Source: Aplectana chamaeleonis (Eukaryota > Nematoda > Chromadorea > Rhabditida > Cosmocercidae). Taken from it: a DNA stretch of 64,000 nucleotides. A program made the translations under genes and the position numbers. A model generated the notes under the pieces. That model saw nothing but the letters and a program-made list of their open reading frames with translations. It did not search any database and was not told the DNA's origin. The stretch is from NCBI GenBank assembly GCA_029168955.1, contig JAPDOI010000291.1, forward strand, positions 186,001-250,000, in the 5' to 3' direction. Every line of letters begins with the position of its first letter. Position 1 is the stretch's first letter. Below, piece by piece: positions 41,736-53,135 of this stretch.

Positions 41736-41915
41736 TAACCACGGAATTTGTGCTTTGAGGTTTCAGAGATTAAAAAAACAACGTGAGAAAATACAGAGGT
41801 TGGAATGTTTTGAAAAATAAAGCCAAATTCACTCCGTTGTAGAATTTACGAAAACCTGGTTTTGGTGCATCATCTGGTTTCGGTGTATCATCTATAACCC
41901 AGAAAGATCAAACGT
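41736..41915. other. Short spacer, nothing recognised
   Basis: About 180 bp between two fold-backs, with a local direct repeat of TTTCGGTGTATCATCT-type sequence (about 41,860-41,895). No coding signal. Confidence 0.5.
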
Positions 41916-42394
41916 TTAAAGACAGCATACACGCTCGTAAACGTAATTGAGATAATTGCGAAATCAGAATGGTATGGCTCAGAACATAACGCCCCCGCAT
42001 TTTGAAGCGTCAAAAACGCCCCACGATGACGCTACACGAGTGAGAAGTTGGCCCCGCCCCTGTATCTGCCCGCCCCCTGTATTTGCGTCCTCTTCCAAAA
42101 CAGGGGTGCTGGACCATTTCCACCGTCGTCGCTGTGTGTGGGTTACCTATTGCACCTATTTCACCACCCACGAACGTCGCCGACGGTGGGAATGGCCTAG
42201 CACCCCTGATCTGGAGGAGACGGCAAATACAGGGGGCGGGCAGATACAGGGGCGGGGCCAAGTTCTCACTTGTGTAGCGTCATTGTGGGGCGTTTTTAAC
42301 GCTTCAAAATGCGGGGGCGTTGTGTTTTGTGCCATACCATTCTAATTTCGTAGTTATCTCATTTACGTTTACGAGCGTGTATGCTGCCTTTAAG
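41916..42394. mobile_element. TTAA-type palindromic MITE (about 479 bp)
   Basis: Both ends read TTAAAG(A/G)CAGCATACACGC toward the interior. The two halves are reverse complements almost to the centre (about 42,150), sharing GAATGGTATGG, AACGCCCCCGCATTTTG and GGCCCCGCCCCTGTATC. Terminal TTTAA on each side fits a TTAA target duplication as made by piggyBac-type transposases (family knowledge; the transposase is not here). Open frames of up to 129 codons lie inside, but the palindrome explains them. Its right end abuts the first base of the second 42-bp array. Confidence 0.85.
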
Positions 42395-45300
42395 GGGAAC
42401 TGTGGACGGGACCCAAGTGGGAGTGCACAGCGCGCCGGGAAAAGTGAACGGGAGCCAAGTGGGAGTACACAGAGCGCCGGGAAACGTGGACGGGACCCGA
42501 GTGGGAGTGCGTAGAACGCCGGAAAAAAGGGGTCAGAGCTAGAGAGTGCACAGCGCGCCGGAAAAAGTGGGCGGGACTCAACTGGGAGTGCACATAGTAC
42601 CGGAGAAAGCGCTTGGGACCCAACTGGGAGTGAGTAGAGCGCCAGAAAAAGTGGGCGGAACCGAACTGGGAGTAAACAGAGCGCCGGGAAAAGTGGACGG
42701 GACCCGAGTGGGAGTGGCGTAGAACGCCGGAAAAAGTGGTCGGGAAGCTAGTGAGAGTGCACAGCGCGCCGGAAAAAGTGGGCGGGACTCAACTGGGAGT
42801 GCACATAACGCCGGAGAAAGCGTTCGGGACCCGAGTGGGAGTGCGTAGAACGCCGGAATAAGTGGGCGGGACCGAAATGGGAGTAAACAGAGCGCCGGGA
42901 AAAGTGGACGGGACCCGAGTGGGAGTGGCGTAGAACGCCGGAAAAAGTGGTCGGGAAGCTAGTGAGAGTGCACAGCGCGCCGGAAAAAGTGGGCGGGACT
43001 CAACTGGGAGTGCACATAACGCCGGAGAAAGCGTTCGGGACCCGAGTGGGAGTGCGTAGAACGCCGGAATAAGTGGGCGGGACCGAAATGGGAGTAAACA
43101 GAGCGCCGGGAACAGTGGACGGGACCCGAGTGGGAGTGCGTAGAACGCCGAAAAAAGTGGTCGGGAAGCTAGTGAGAATGCACAGCGCCTAAAAAAGTGG
43201 GCGGGACCCAAATGGGAGTGCGTAGAGCGCCAGAAAAATTGGGCGGGATCGAAGTGGGAGCAAACAGAGCGCCGGGAAAAGTGGACGGGACCCGAGTGGG
43301 ATTGCACAGCGCGCCGGGAAAAGTAGTCGTGGCCCAACTGGGAAGGCGTACGGGGCCGGAAAAAGTGGTCGAGACCCAAGTAGGAGTGCACAGCGCGCCG
43401 GTAAAAGTGGGCGGGACTCAACTGGAAGTGCGCAGAGCGCCAGAAAAAGTGGGCGGGACCGAACTGGGAGTAAACAGAGTGCCGGGAACAGTGGACGGGA
43501 CCCGAGTGGGAGTGCTTAGAATGCCGGAAAAAGTGGTCGGGATGCTAATGAGAGTGAACAGCGCGCGGGGTAAAAAGTGGGCGGGCCCAACTGGGAATGC
43601 ACAGCGCCCTACTGGGAGTGCGTAGAGCGCCGGCGGGACCGAACTGGGAGTAAACAGAGCGCCGGGAATAGTGGACGGGACCCGAGTGGGAGTGCGTAGA
43701 ACGCCTCAAAAAGTTGTCGGGATGCTAGTGAGAGAGAACAGCGCGCCGGAAAAAGTGGGCGGGACCCAACTGGGAGCGCGTAGAGCGCCAGAAAAAAGGG
43801 GGCGGGACCGAACTGGGAGTAAACAGAGCGCCGGGAAAAAAAGGACGGGACCCGAGTGGGAATGCGTAGAACGCCGGAAAAAGTGGTCGCGAAGCTAGTG
43901 AGAGTGCACAGCGCGCCGGAAAAAGTGGGCGGGACCCAACTGGGAGCGCGTAGAGCGCCAGAAAAAGGGGGCGGGACCGAACTGGGAGTAAACAGAGCGC
44001 CGGGAAAAGTGGACGGGACCCGAGTGGGAGTGCGTAGAACGCCTCAAAAAGTTGTCGGGATGCTAGTGAGAGTGAACAGCGCGCCGGAAAAGTGGGCGGG
44101 ACCCAACTGGGAGCGCGTAGAGCGCCAGAAAAAGGGGGCGGGACCGAACTGGGAGTAAACAGAGCGCCGGGAAAAGTGGACGGGACCCGAGTGGGAATGC
44201 GTAGAACGCCGGAAAAAGTGGTCGCGAAGCTAGTGGGAGTGCACAGCGCGCCGGAGAAAGTAGGCGGGACTCAACTGGGAGTGCACATAGCACCGGAGAA
44301 AGCGCTTGGGATCCAACTGGGAGTGAGTAGAGCGCCAGAAAAAGTGGGCGGGTCCGAACTGGGAGTAAACAGAGCGCCGGGAAAAGTGGACGGGACCCGT
44401 GTGGGAGTGCGTAGAACGCCGGAAAAAGTGGTCGGGAAGCTAGTGAGAGTGCACAGCGCGCCGGAAAAAAGTGGGCGGGACTCAACTGGGAGTGCACATA
44501 GCACCGGAGAAAGCGCTTGGGATCCAACTGGGAGTGCGTAGAGCGCCAGAAAAATTGGGCGGGACCGATGTGGGAGTAAACAGAGCGCCGGGAAAAGTGG
44601 GCGGGACCCGAGTGGGAGTGCGTAGAACGCCGGAAAAAGTGGGCGGGACCGAACTGGGAGTAAACAGAGCGCCGGAAACAGTGGACGGGACCCGAGTGGG
44701 AGTGCACAGAGCGCCAGAAAAAGTGGACGGGACCCGAGTGGGAGTGCACAGAGCGTCAGAAAAAGTGGGCGTGACCCGAGTGGGAGTGCGGAGAACGTCG
44801 GAAAAAGTGGACGGGACCCGAGTGGGGGTGCACAGAGCGCCAGAAAAAGTGGGCGGGACTCAACTGGGAGTGCACATAACGCCGGAGAAAGCGTTCGGGA
44901 CCCAACTGGGAATGCACAGCGCCCAACTGGGAGTGCGTAGAGCGCCAGAAAAATTGGGCGGGATCGAAGTGGGAGTAAACAGAGCGCCAGGAAAAGTGGA
45001 CGGGACCCGAGTGGGATTGCACAGCGCGCCGGGAAAAGTGGTCGTGGCCCAACTGGAAAGAGGTACGGATCCGGAAAAAGTGGTCGAGACCCAAGTAGGA
45101 GTGCGCAGAGCGCCAGAAAAAGTGGGCGGGACCGAACTGGGAGTAAACAGAGCGTCGGGAACAGTGGACGGGACCCGAGTGGGAGTGCGTAGAATGCCGG
45201 AAAAAGTGGTCGGGATGCTAATGAGAGTGAACAGCGCGCCGGAAAAAGTGGGCGGGCCCAACTGGGAGTGCGTAGAGCGCCAGAATAAGGGGGCGGGTCT

Positions 45301-45672
45301 GAACTGGGACTAAACAGAGCGCCGGGAAAAGTGGACGGGACCCGAGTGGGAGTGCGTAGAACGCCGGAAAAAGTGGTCGGGATGCTAGTGAGAGTGAACA
45401 GCGCGCCGGAAAAGGTGGGCGGGGCCCAACTGTGAATGCACAGCGCGCCGGGAAAAGTGGGCCGGACCCAACTGGGAGTCCACAGAGCGCCGGGAACTGT
45501 GGACGGGACCCAAGTGGGAGTACACAACGCGCCGGTAAAAGTAGGCGGGACCCAACTGGGAGTTCACATAGCGCCGGGAACTGTAGACGGGACCCAAGTG
45601 GGAGTGCACAGCGCACCGGGAAAAGTGAACGGGAGCCAAGTGGGAGTTGGCAGAGCGCCGGGGAAAGTAACG
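42395..45672. repeat. Second GC-rich 42-bp array, inverted relative of the main satellite
   Basis: About 78 units of 42 bp. On the plus strand a typical unit reads GGGAGTGCGTAGAACGCC, GGAAAAAGTGG, then TCGGGACCCGAGT. Its reverse complement (GGGTCCCGTCCAC, TTTTCCCGGCGCTC) matches the main satellite closely, so the two share ancestry but lie in opposite orientation. Five unit types often follow in order: GTAGAACGCC..., then CACAGCGCGCC..., CACATAACGCC..., GTAGAGCGCCAG..., AAACAGAGCGCC.... This gives a higher-order period of 210 bp, most regular between 42,600 and 45,300. Open frames of 100-418 codons on both strands result from the 14-codon unit and are not genes. Confidence 0.95.
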
Positions 45673-45994
45673 TGTGTCCTACAGTGCCGAGCAGGTGCGA
45701 TGGACAGAAAGGCCATGAACGGCCTGTTTTCGGGTCTATCCCAGACGCGGGGGGGGACGGGGGGAGGCGTCCAAGACTTATTGATAGAAACGAAGAAAAA
45801 CTCTGATAAATGATGCCTGCTATCCATCATTGTTCTTATAAAAGCTCTACAGAGATACTTCGTTTGGTAGCCTTACCAGTCGGTGGTTCACTTAATTTGT
45901 CTTGAATCGTGGGTGCACCCCCCCCCCGTCTAGGATAGTGCCCTGTTTTCTTCTTCCTATCTCTGAAGGAAACCTTCGGTAAAATGAAATGAAA
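45673..45994. other. Intergenic DNA right of the second array
   Basis: Contains G-tracts (about 45,751-45,768) and a C-run (about 45,920). No gene or element boundary recognised. Confidence 0.5.
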
Positions 45995-46575
45995 TTATCT
46001 GACTGTTTTGCTTCGCTTCGAGAGTTTCGTGATTTGGCATAAAAATAATTGTGAGAAACTTGTTAAAAGAAGTGAAATGCTTGGTGCATTTGATTTGTCA
46101 TGGGATTTAGCACAGAAGAAACGCTAAAAGCTCGATGAAATGATGTACCTTTGATTTGGATGTGCGCTTTCTTACTAAAAATCGAAAAATTGAGTGTGGT
46201 TTTGGAAGGCCAAATCACGCGCGTTTTACTGAGCCCTGAAATAAATATATTCATCAAAAATGAAATAGGGTGGGAGCAACAAAATAATATTTCAAGGAGC
46301 TCAGACTTGCAAACTTTAACAATGAGCAATCAATTGTTCTCAGGGAGCGCGAGATTGGCCCTTTCAAAACCACAATCATTTTTTCAATTTTCAGTAAGAA
46401 AGCGCACATCCAAATCAGTGGCACATCATTTCATCGAGCTTTTAGTGTTTCTTCTGTGTTAAATACCATGACAAATCAAATGCACCAAGTATTTCACTTC
46501 TTTTAACGAGTTTCTCACGAATATTTTTATGCCAAATCATGAACCTCTCGAAGAGAAGCAAAACAGTCAGATAAT
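45995..46575. mobile_element. Non-autonomous inverted-repeat DNA element (about 580 bp)
   Basis: Both ends read ATTATCTGACTGTTTTGCTTC toward the interior, and the arms stay alignable for about 225 bp (sharing GATTTGGCATAAAAATA, GGTGCATTTGATTTGTCATG, AGCTCGATGAAATGATGT and TGGATGTGCGCTTTCTTACT). The unpaired centre is about 46,225-46,340. Identity of the arms is roughly 90% by eye. The open frames inside do not resemble a transposase. Long terminal inverted repeats with no coding capacity fit a MITE or fold-back. No clear target duplication is seen. Confidence 0.85.
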
Positions 46576-48857
46576 GGCAGTGTCGCAGCTGCCCCAGCCT
46601 ATTAGCTGGGTAGGCCAAGGGCGCTGTCGGTAAGCAATCTTCCGCGTTTGCAGGGTAATCATCAAACGTGCCGACACCTTTACCCCTACCCAGCACTGCC
46701 GCGTTGATGAATCCGGCCCCCGTAGTTTTGACATCCGATTTTCCACTTCGGCTTCCGAAGGTGTCGACTATCCAAAATCAAAGACGCTTCTAAATACGAG
46801 GGGCCAAAGCGCGAATCTAGGATCCTTGCGAAACCTCAAACTATCCAATGGAGAATGTCAACGGGAAACTAATTGGATGAAAATGCTTGTCAAAACTCTC
46901 TCAGCGGGTGACGAGATGTCTCACACGAAAGCCGGATATGCTTTCAAAGGGGGTCTCGAAGGCATCCAGTTTGATTCCGTCGCGAGAGTATTCATATTCT
47001 ACGGAATCTTTGGTCCTGGTTGGTGATAAGAACGTGAAGACCAACCGAACATGGATCGACACGACAAGGTCGCATCACGGCTCTCGTGAGCAAAAATAAT
47101 GATAACCAATAGATAAAGGGTAGAGCATAAAAGAAGTGGAGAGCGGTGTGTCTTTTCTGTGAAAAATGTAACTCGCAAGCCAGTTTCATGCTCCATGATT
47201 CGGTTCTGTTTTCACGGAATTCTGATTTTGCGACTGTGAATTCGGCCCGTCGTGGATACTGTTCCACTAACGTCGAAACTGGAGAACCTAAAGGCATTTC
47301 GGTGCGACACAAAAAGAAGGCACTGCCGCAATCCGGAGTCGGAAAATCTCCTTAGCTTAGTGTACCTAATCTGTGATGCGGTACTACTCTGTTTAGGCCT
47401 TCGATGACGGCTATGCTGTTACTCCTTTCGACTTTGAAAACCCCGACGATTTTAAGAAACTTTTGATTTCGGTGAGTATTTTCCAATAGCTCGGTAAGGT
47501 AATAGCACAATGTTGTTCTACGCACGCTCAGTCGCCTGACAGTCGATGTAATCCTTCTGTCATTCTCTTTTCCCCCGACAATTGCACAGAGCGAACCTTC
47601 GCATGCACTAAGTAGATAGAAAGATAAAAGGCAGCATGCACGCACAAAACTTTTATCTTTTCTATGGTATGAATCGAAGGCCTGAAACTGTTACTTTGGG
47701 AAATGATAAAAAAAAACCAAAAAATCGACAGAATTGAACAAAAACGGCTGCTCAGAAAAATGAAAACAAGTTACTTGTCACATAAAAGGCTGAAAGCAAG
47801 TTACACGTACAGATCGCTTAAGCTATATGCAACACATCGGTGGGATACTTCGTGAACTGTATCTCCGAGATTTCACACTTAATAGACCGCGCGCTCCACG
47901 GCCAATCACTTCAGTGAGTTTTTAAATTGATTTGTTGTTGCAGTTGCCTTTACAAAAGATATAGCGCCTAAAATCTGCTTACCTGTTATGGAAGTTGTAC
48001 TAAGCATGTATATAAAAGCCGTAATTGGAAGGAATTCGATTTTCTTGAAGTAAAACGAAAAAATCGAGTTTTTTGGCGTTGGTGCGCAGTGTGGACACGC
48101 GGTCCATTAAGTGTCAACATCTAACTTAAATGCATCGTACGCGCAGAAAACCGTGTATTATTTTTTAATGTTTCTGTGTAGCTTGGCCTCTCTAGTGAAT
48201 GAAAATGCCGAAGAGGCCCATGAAAAACCTTCAGTTGTGAAGAAAAGCCAATCGGAACACATTGTAGATATGAATTTGAATTTCGCGCCAAAATGGTTTT
48301 TGACGGTTTTTTGCCTTTGAAGACCTCGTCCATATAATTTTCGATGTTTTCTGCATGTGGAGTTTGTGCCGTAACTGTTTTTCTTGTTGTTCGACGGCCC
48401 TATCAACATTCTATGAAGAAGTGCTAGATGACTGGTGAGAACTGGTGGCGGATCCTCAACTTTAACCCCTTCCAACCTCATAACCCTACGTTTCTGACGC
48501 GCCGAAGCTCACCGGTGTGGGCTACCGGACTCATTCATGAAATTGAGCTTGAAAAATGGAAATTGGTTCTCAGCGCGAACGATGCCTTTAAATGGCACAA
48601 GATAAGTAGCAAGTAACTTGAATCGCCCAAGAAGGTATTCCCAAGGGGAAAATACGACGCACTCTCGGTCAGGCTAGGCTCAACTACACAAGTTTGAGGT
48701 ACATGGTCTCACACCATCAATGAAGGAACCACTGGGTGGCTCGTCACTGCCCCCCCCCGCCTCCGCGATCAAAAGTTTGAATTTTTCCCATTCGTTCTAT
48801 ACGTTTTTTCGATTTTTTCAATATATAAAAATTTATCAAATTTTTCCTTGTTTGACG
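46576..48857. other. Intergenic DNA, 2.3 kb, no supported gene
   Basis: Mixed-composition sequence with only short open frames. A 97-codon minus-strand frame (47,352-47,645) starts with a hydrophobic, cysteine-containing stretch, but nothing else supports it. A 106-codon minus-strand frame overlaps 46,992-47,312. Around 46,700-47,050 codon-like stretches persist but I recognise no family. No splice-site pattern convinced me. Confidence 0.5.
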
Positions 48858-49330
48858 GCTAGTTCTCGGTTCAAGCGAGAGCTAAGGGTCTCAAGCTTGG
48901 GCTGTGATTAGTACCAGTGAAAAGCCCCAAAATAAACTTCACTTGCACACGATCTACGAGAAAAATTTTTTCTCGTATCTGACAGATCCAAGTCCAGAAG
49001 AGATTTTAGGCCTCTTTGACGCGAAAAATGACACCTTGATCTGCTCCTTCTCGGCTATTATGAGGTGGCAGGTTGTTATACACAAAAAGTTGTACTAGAA
49101 AATTTCGTTCATTCCTTTCCAGGAGGGTTTGCGGAAAATTTTCCTCAATGGGACAGTACCGGTTTTAGGGGTCCAAATCCCATTGTACGAATTTATGTAC
49201 CCCAGTGGCTCGTTCTCGGTTCAATCAACAGCTAGGGGTCTCAAACTCGGACTGTGAATAGTACTAGAGGAAAGCTTGAAATGAACCCCACATGCACAGG
49301 ATCTACGAGAAAAAAATTGTCCTCATACTT
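48858..49330. repeat. Diverged direct duplication (about 120 bp, two copies)
   Basis: Copy 1 (about 48,858-48,975) and copy 2 (about 49,208-49,325) share GTTCTCGGTTCAA, AGCTA(A/G)GGGTCTCAA, CTGTGA(T/A)TAGTAC and GATCTACGAGAAAAA in the same order, separated by about 350 bp. Identity is about 80% by eye. Origin unknown; it could be two partial copies of one dispersed repeat. Confidence 0.75.
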
Positions 49331-50045
49331 TTACTAGATATTAACAACAACCGAGAAAATTTTATTTTGGTATCAAAAAAGTAGGTTCCAAAGTGGTACA
49401 AATGTTTCAAAAATGATTTCTGTATAGGTGGAAAGACGATTTTTCTCTTTACCTTCACCACCTCTGGACTCTGATCACGTGAGAAAAAAAATTGGTACCA
49501 AAAAAGTATGGTTCAAAATGCTGCAAATTTTGCGTGCAGCCAGACAGTAGGATATGAAACGGTTTTATCTTAATAGCATATGTCACACCTCTTATTGTTT
49601 TCTACCAGTGAGGTTAAATACGTGAACTTACACGAACAGTCACCACAACAAAGCATATTGTAAACAAACTTCAAGGGGTTTTCAGAGGTAAGCAGCAGCA
49701 GAGACAAAACGACTCCAGAAACATTGGAAAACACTCTTGTCTGGGGATGCGCGAATACCCTGTTCACACATATTGTTGTTGCCATTCATCCAAAATGCAT
49801 CACTCTGATATTTAAACAATCACATGGAAAATGCATGGCTATTTACATTTAACAACAAACTGCTGAATGAAAAATTTTATTCGTGTTTTCACATTTCGTG
49901 GGCCAAAAAAAAAACAAATTTGAAATGAAGGCAAATACAAGCTTGAACTTCTAATAAGAAACATGGGACACAGAATATTATTCTGAGCGGAGCATACAGT
50001 GATTTTTACTAGCACACGACCCAATTCGGCGCCCTCCCCGTGCGA
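49331..50045. other. Intergenic DNA, no supported gene
   Basis: A further weak direct repeat occurs: GGTATCAAAAAAGTAGGTTC near 49,371 and GGTACCAAAAAAGTATGGTTC-like sequence near 49,494. No coding region recognised. Confidence 0.5.
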
Positions 50046-50132
50046 GATCTGCCAAACCTCGCCCCCCCCCCTACTCCCTCACTGGGATCATCCCAGTGAG
50101 GGAGTAGGGGGGGGGGCGAGGTTTGGCAGATC
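50046..50132. repeat. Perfect 87-bp palindrome
   Basis: Two 43-nt arms are exact reverse complements around a single central base. The left arm runs GATCTGCCAAACCTCG, a run of ten C, then TACTCCCTCACTGGGAT; the right arm is the exact complement with ten G. A perfect long hairpin with homopolymer runs could extrude as a cruciform. It could also be a fold-back error in assembly or library preparation. Confidence 0.95.
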
Positions 50133-50342
50133 GGGCTGACCCTGATGGCCATCCATGGTGGAAATATGAATGTAAGTTACATGCAACATAAGTGTAACTA
50201 AAATGTAATATAAATTTAAGTCTTACGTGATATAAATGTAAGTTATTTTTACTTATTTGATTTATTTGGTTGCAAAAATATCTTTCTAGGAAAACCTTCC
50301 GAGTCGGAATCGGAAATAGCTTTTCTTCTAGTGAGTCTTCCA

Positions 50343-50951
50343 ATGAGGAATGGCGTTCCTCAAGGCGGAGTTTTATCTCCTATTTAGTTCGCGCTGTACT
50401 CAGCTGAGCTTCCTAGAATTTTAGAATTGTTAGGCGTGGAATGCAAAAAATTTGCCGTCAATCCTAAAAATCATCGAGTATTAGAAGGCGACGAGGATCA
50501 TGGTAAAGTGCAAGCTGCTTCAATTATTTATCTGGATTGGTCTAAAACTTGAAAACTTCCTATGGCATCTGAGAACTTTGCATGAGGATCTATGGGTTCT
50601 CTGCTCCCTCCACTTATTGGCTTGGAAGCCATGCTCTGAGGTTTGTCTCTAGTGGTAAAGGCCTTGATTTCTATTATACCAACAGACTAGATTTTTCGGA
50701 ACACTGGTAATTGCAGCATAAAAAAGCTATGTCACTTACCTCATCAAAACTTCAAGAGTTTGACGTTAACGGACGAGCTTCTGCTTGCTGGAGCCTACAG
50801 GAAATATATTAGACCTACTGTGGGACACGGCGACTCGGTCTTCTGTCCGATTAGAGGGAAAGACACTGGGTTGCTAGAGCAGGTTCAATATAATTCAACT
50901 CAGAGGGTATTCATAAGAGCGTTCTCTTGCTCCATTCGTAGCTTGCCCTAG
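50343..50951 (+). pseudogene. CR1/Jockey-type LINE reverse-transcriptase relic A
   Basis: Degenerate fragment of the polymerase and post-polymerase region of a non-LTR retrotransposon. Read on the plus strand it gives GVPQGGVLSPI (motif B), a stop, FALYSAELPRILELLGVECK, then a degraded motif C (KFAVNP where FADD is expected), HRVLEGDEDHGKVQAA and LDWSKT, with several stops and shifts. After about 50,760 one frame reads AYRKYIRPTVGHGDSVFCPI and GKDTGLLEQVQ, typical of the region after the CR1 polymerase domain. It matches relic B (61,543-62,411, opposite strand) at protein and DNA level, so both come from one family. The 5' part is missing; the 3' end is unclear and may extend to about 51,220. 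Confidence 0.82.
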
Positions 50952-51257
50952 TCTAAAACTCGGGCCCGTAGTAGCCCCTGCGCTGTGTTGAGCTGCCTGC
51001 ACAGAGTCAGCTTATGCAGGAAAGCATGGCCGAATCGAACAAACCTCCACACGGTTAGCGATGGCAGTCCACCCTGCATGAGGAGATGGTGGCCATCCAG
51101 CTGGTCCAACGCGCTAGGGGTGCGAAGAGTATCACCTCAGCGCCTCCCTGCTAGCAGCTGCATGGGTATCACCTTCCCAGACGCCATTTCATTCTACAGA
51201 GAAGGATTCACACGGAAGTGAACCAAAAAAACGGAACTCACAGATTATACCAACCTT

Positions 51258-51363
51258 TTAATAGTCAGTCGCATAACAACTTTCATCGGAGTCTGTCGGA
51301 CCTATTGGAGACCAATAGGTCCGACAGCCTCCGATGGAAGTTGCTATGCGACTAACTAATAAG
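51258..51363. repeat. Inverted repeat (about 106-bp hairpin)
   Basis: Left arm TTAATAGTCAGTCGCATAAC..., right arm ending GCTATGCGACTAACTAATAA; the centre is CCTATTGG AGA CCAATAGG. Arms are about 50 nt with about five mismatches and a 3-nt loop. Fold-back or MITE remnant. Confidence 0.88.
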
Positions 51364-51508
51364 AACCCTCAGAACCACTCTCGAAGACTTGGGACAGCCC
51401 CGACCAGACCCGCCCTCAGATCATGACCAGTTGGTCAGAATCCAAACAAATCAACGTACGGCGCCAGCTTATGGGTCCTGCCGGTTTTGTAACACATTCG
51501 TCTTTCGG

Positions 51509-52065
51509 TTAAAGGCAGTGGTCGCGATCAAATATGCTTGTCGTCTTTTTCCCTCTGAACCCTTTCCTGGGTCTCTAGTAGTAGGACCTAAGAGAAAAAT
51601 GCGCGAAAAAACCACTGTTTTGGGCCAAATTTGAAGCCTGAACTTTCTTGTCTTTTGATGGTGGACGAGCCCACTCCACATCATCGGCATCGATGACCTC
51701 TTATATCAAGAACGTCAGCTGGTTTGAAATTGAATTTCAATCAATGAACCTTCGGATTTATGTAAACATCTAGTCAGAAACATCGACTGGAGTGCTTTCT
51801 TTCATTGCTCAACTGTTTTTATTGGGTAAATTTGCATTTATTTCGTCCTCTGAATGTCGATGATTTTTGACTGCTCGGCATGAGACTGCGATCTTTTTCG
51901 TCATCGCTGTGCACGTGTGCACGAACTGGCAACTTTGGGCCTTAGAAACTCTAATTCTAGGCCGTTTTTCACCGCGCTACCTTCATAGTTTTTCAGCTGT
52001 TTTCAACATAGGCTGATTTTTGTAGTTTTTTCGTTAACGTTTTTCATCGTGACCACTGCCTTTAA
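51509..52065. mobile_element. TTAA-flanked MITE (about 557 bp)
   Basis: Left end TTAAAGGCAGTGGTCGCGAT; right end, reverse complemented, TTAAAGGCAGTGGTCACGAT. Both include a TTAA that would be the target duplication. Terminal inverted repeats are about 25 bp; the interior (about 500 bp) is not palindromic and carries no transposase-like frame. The terminus TTAAAGGCA recurs at the element at 62,412 and, with one change, at 41,916. Confidence 0.8.
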
Positions 52066-52124
52066 CATCGGGTGTTTTTGCGGCATTCCACAAGGCTTCA
52101 AGAGTTCTGCGCGCTGAGGTTTCG

Positions 52125-52330
52125 CTTTCACTGCTTCCGTGTAGAACACCGCAACGGTTTGTTTTTGCTGTTTAGAAATGTTGGCCAAGAAAACTAAAAA
52201 ACCAAGAATACTTTACACTTTTTGTAGACTCTCCCCATTCTACTTACCTCTTGTTCCCTTTTTGTTGGAACTTTTCTGACGCGAACCAAACTTCTTTCGC
52301 TTGGAAGACCCCTTTTTTATTGGATTTTAT
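52125..52330 (+). repeat. Dispersed repeat copy 1, related to the arms of the element at 60,456-61,052
   Basis: Contains GTGTAGAACACCGCAACGG, GCCAAGAAAACTA, CCCCATTCTACTTACCTC, TTTTTGTTGGAACTTTTCTG and CGAACCAAACTTCTTTCGC. The same string in the same order occurs on the plus strand at about 60,876-61,050 and on the minus strand at about 60,456-60,640. Only one arm is present here, so this looks like a solo end or a truncated copy. Confidence 0.75.
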
Positions 52331-53135
52331 ATAGCCTTCACCCAAACTTTAGCTAGGGGGGTGATTTAAGGAGCTGAATACGGGTATGAGGTCCGTTTCC
52401 GGATTTTCGAATGATTACTGCGCTTTTCGGAGGGTACAATAGGTATAAAAGCCAGAGCATAGATGCCTTTAACTTTTTTCAGAGTGATTCTAGGCAGCTG
52501 CGAAGCCCATATTTGGACTCTGCATCAAAAATTGATTCTAGAGTGGATTTCATTCGGAATGGCCAAATTGGCTAATAGTAGTTTCCTTGTAAGAATTTTT
52601 TTAAGCGGGGCAAACCTTTTGTGACGTCAGGTCTGACGCTTTCTTTGCAGTCTCACGAAGCACAGCAATAGGCATAATTGGATTCTTTAGAGACTTATTT
52701 GAACAGTTTTCCCGGTCTCTGAGTGTTCTGTGGGGACTTTTCCCTATCAACCTCTACTTGGTGGACTTACTTGCTAAAAACATGGAAACTAGAACACGGT
52801 TTCTTATCGTGAACACTGCCTTCAATCTTTCCAGTAAAAATCGTGCGAGTTCTCACAACCTCGTTGACGCTAATCTCGCTATTTCCATCAATGTGGAGTA
52901 CATCGTCGAACCCCGAACCATTAAAAAAGAGAACCTTTATTTCCTTCAAAAAACACTTTTTTTCCGGTTGTTTCGTAATTTTCCAATACTAAAAGCTCCA
53001 AGCCTTCAATTCGTGCAAGACAATTGGTATCATTTCTGAATGTGTAGGATGCCTTCAAAATAAGACTATTTCCTCGAAATATGACCATGGATATTTGATA
53101 AGAAACCGATTCCGCATTGTTCAACTCCGCTATAC
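52331..53135. other. Intergenic DNA with one possible solo MITE end
   Basis: Near 52,793-52,818 the minus strand reads TTGAAGGCAGTGTTCACGAT, close to the terminus of the MITE at 51,509-52,065; no partner end was found. Otherwise only short frames and no recognised gene. Confidence 0.5.

Noticed and set aside
41956..42345. 129-codon plus-strand frame
   Set aside because: Lies in a palindromic MITE; the mirrored strand also gives a frame.
42320..45813. Multiple frames of 60-418 codons in the second array
   Set aside because: Periodic translation of the 42-bp unit on both strands.
46992..47312. 106-codon minus-strand frame
   Set aside because: No recognisable domain; overlaps other short frames on both strands.
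47352..47645. 97-codon minus-strand frame with a signal-peptide-like start
   Set aside because: No homologous motif, no supporting context, and length is within chance expectation for this region.
50071..50343. 90-codon minus-strand frame
   Set aside because: Starts near LINE relic A and runs through the perfect palindrome; no motif.
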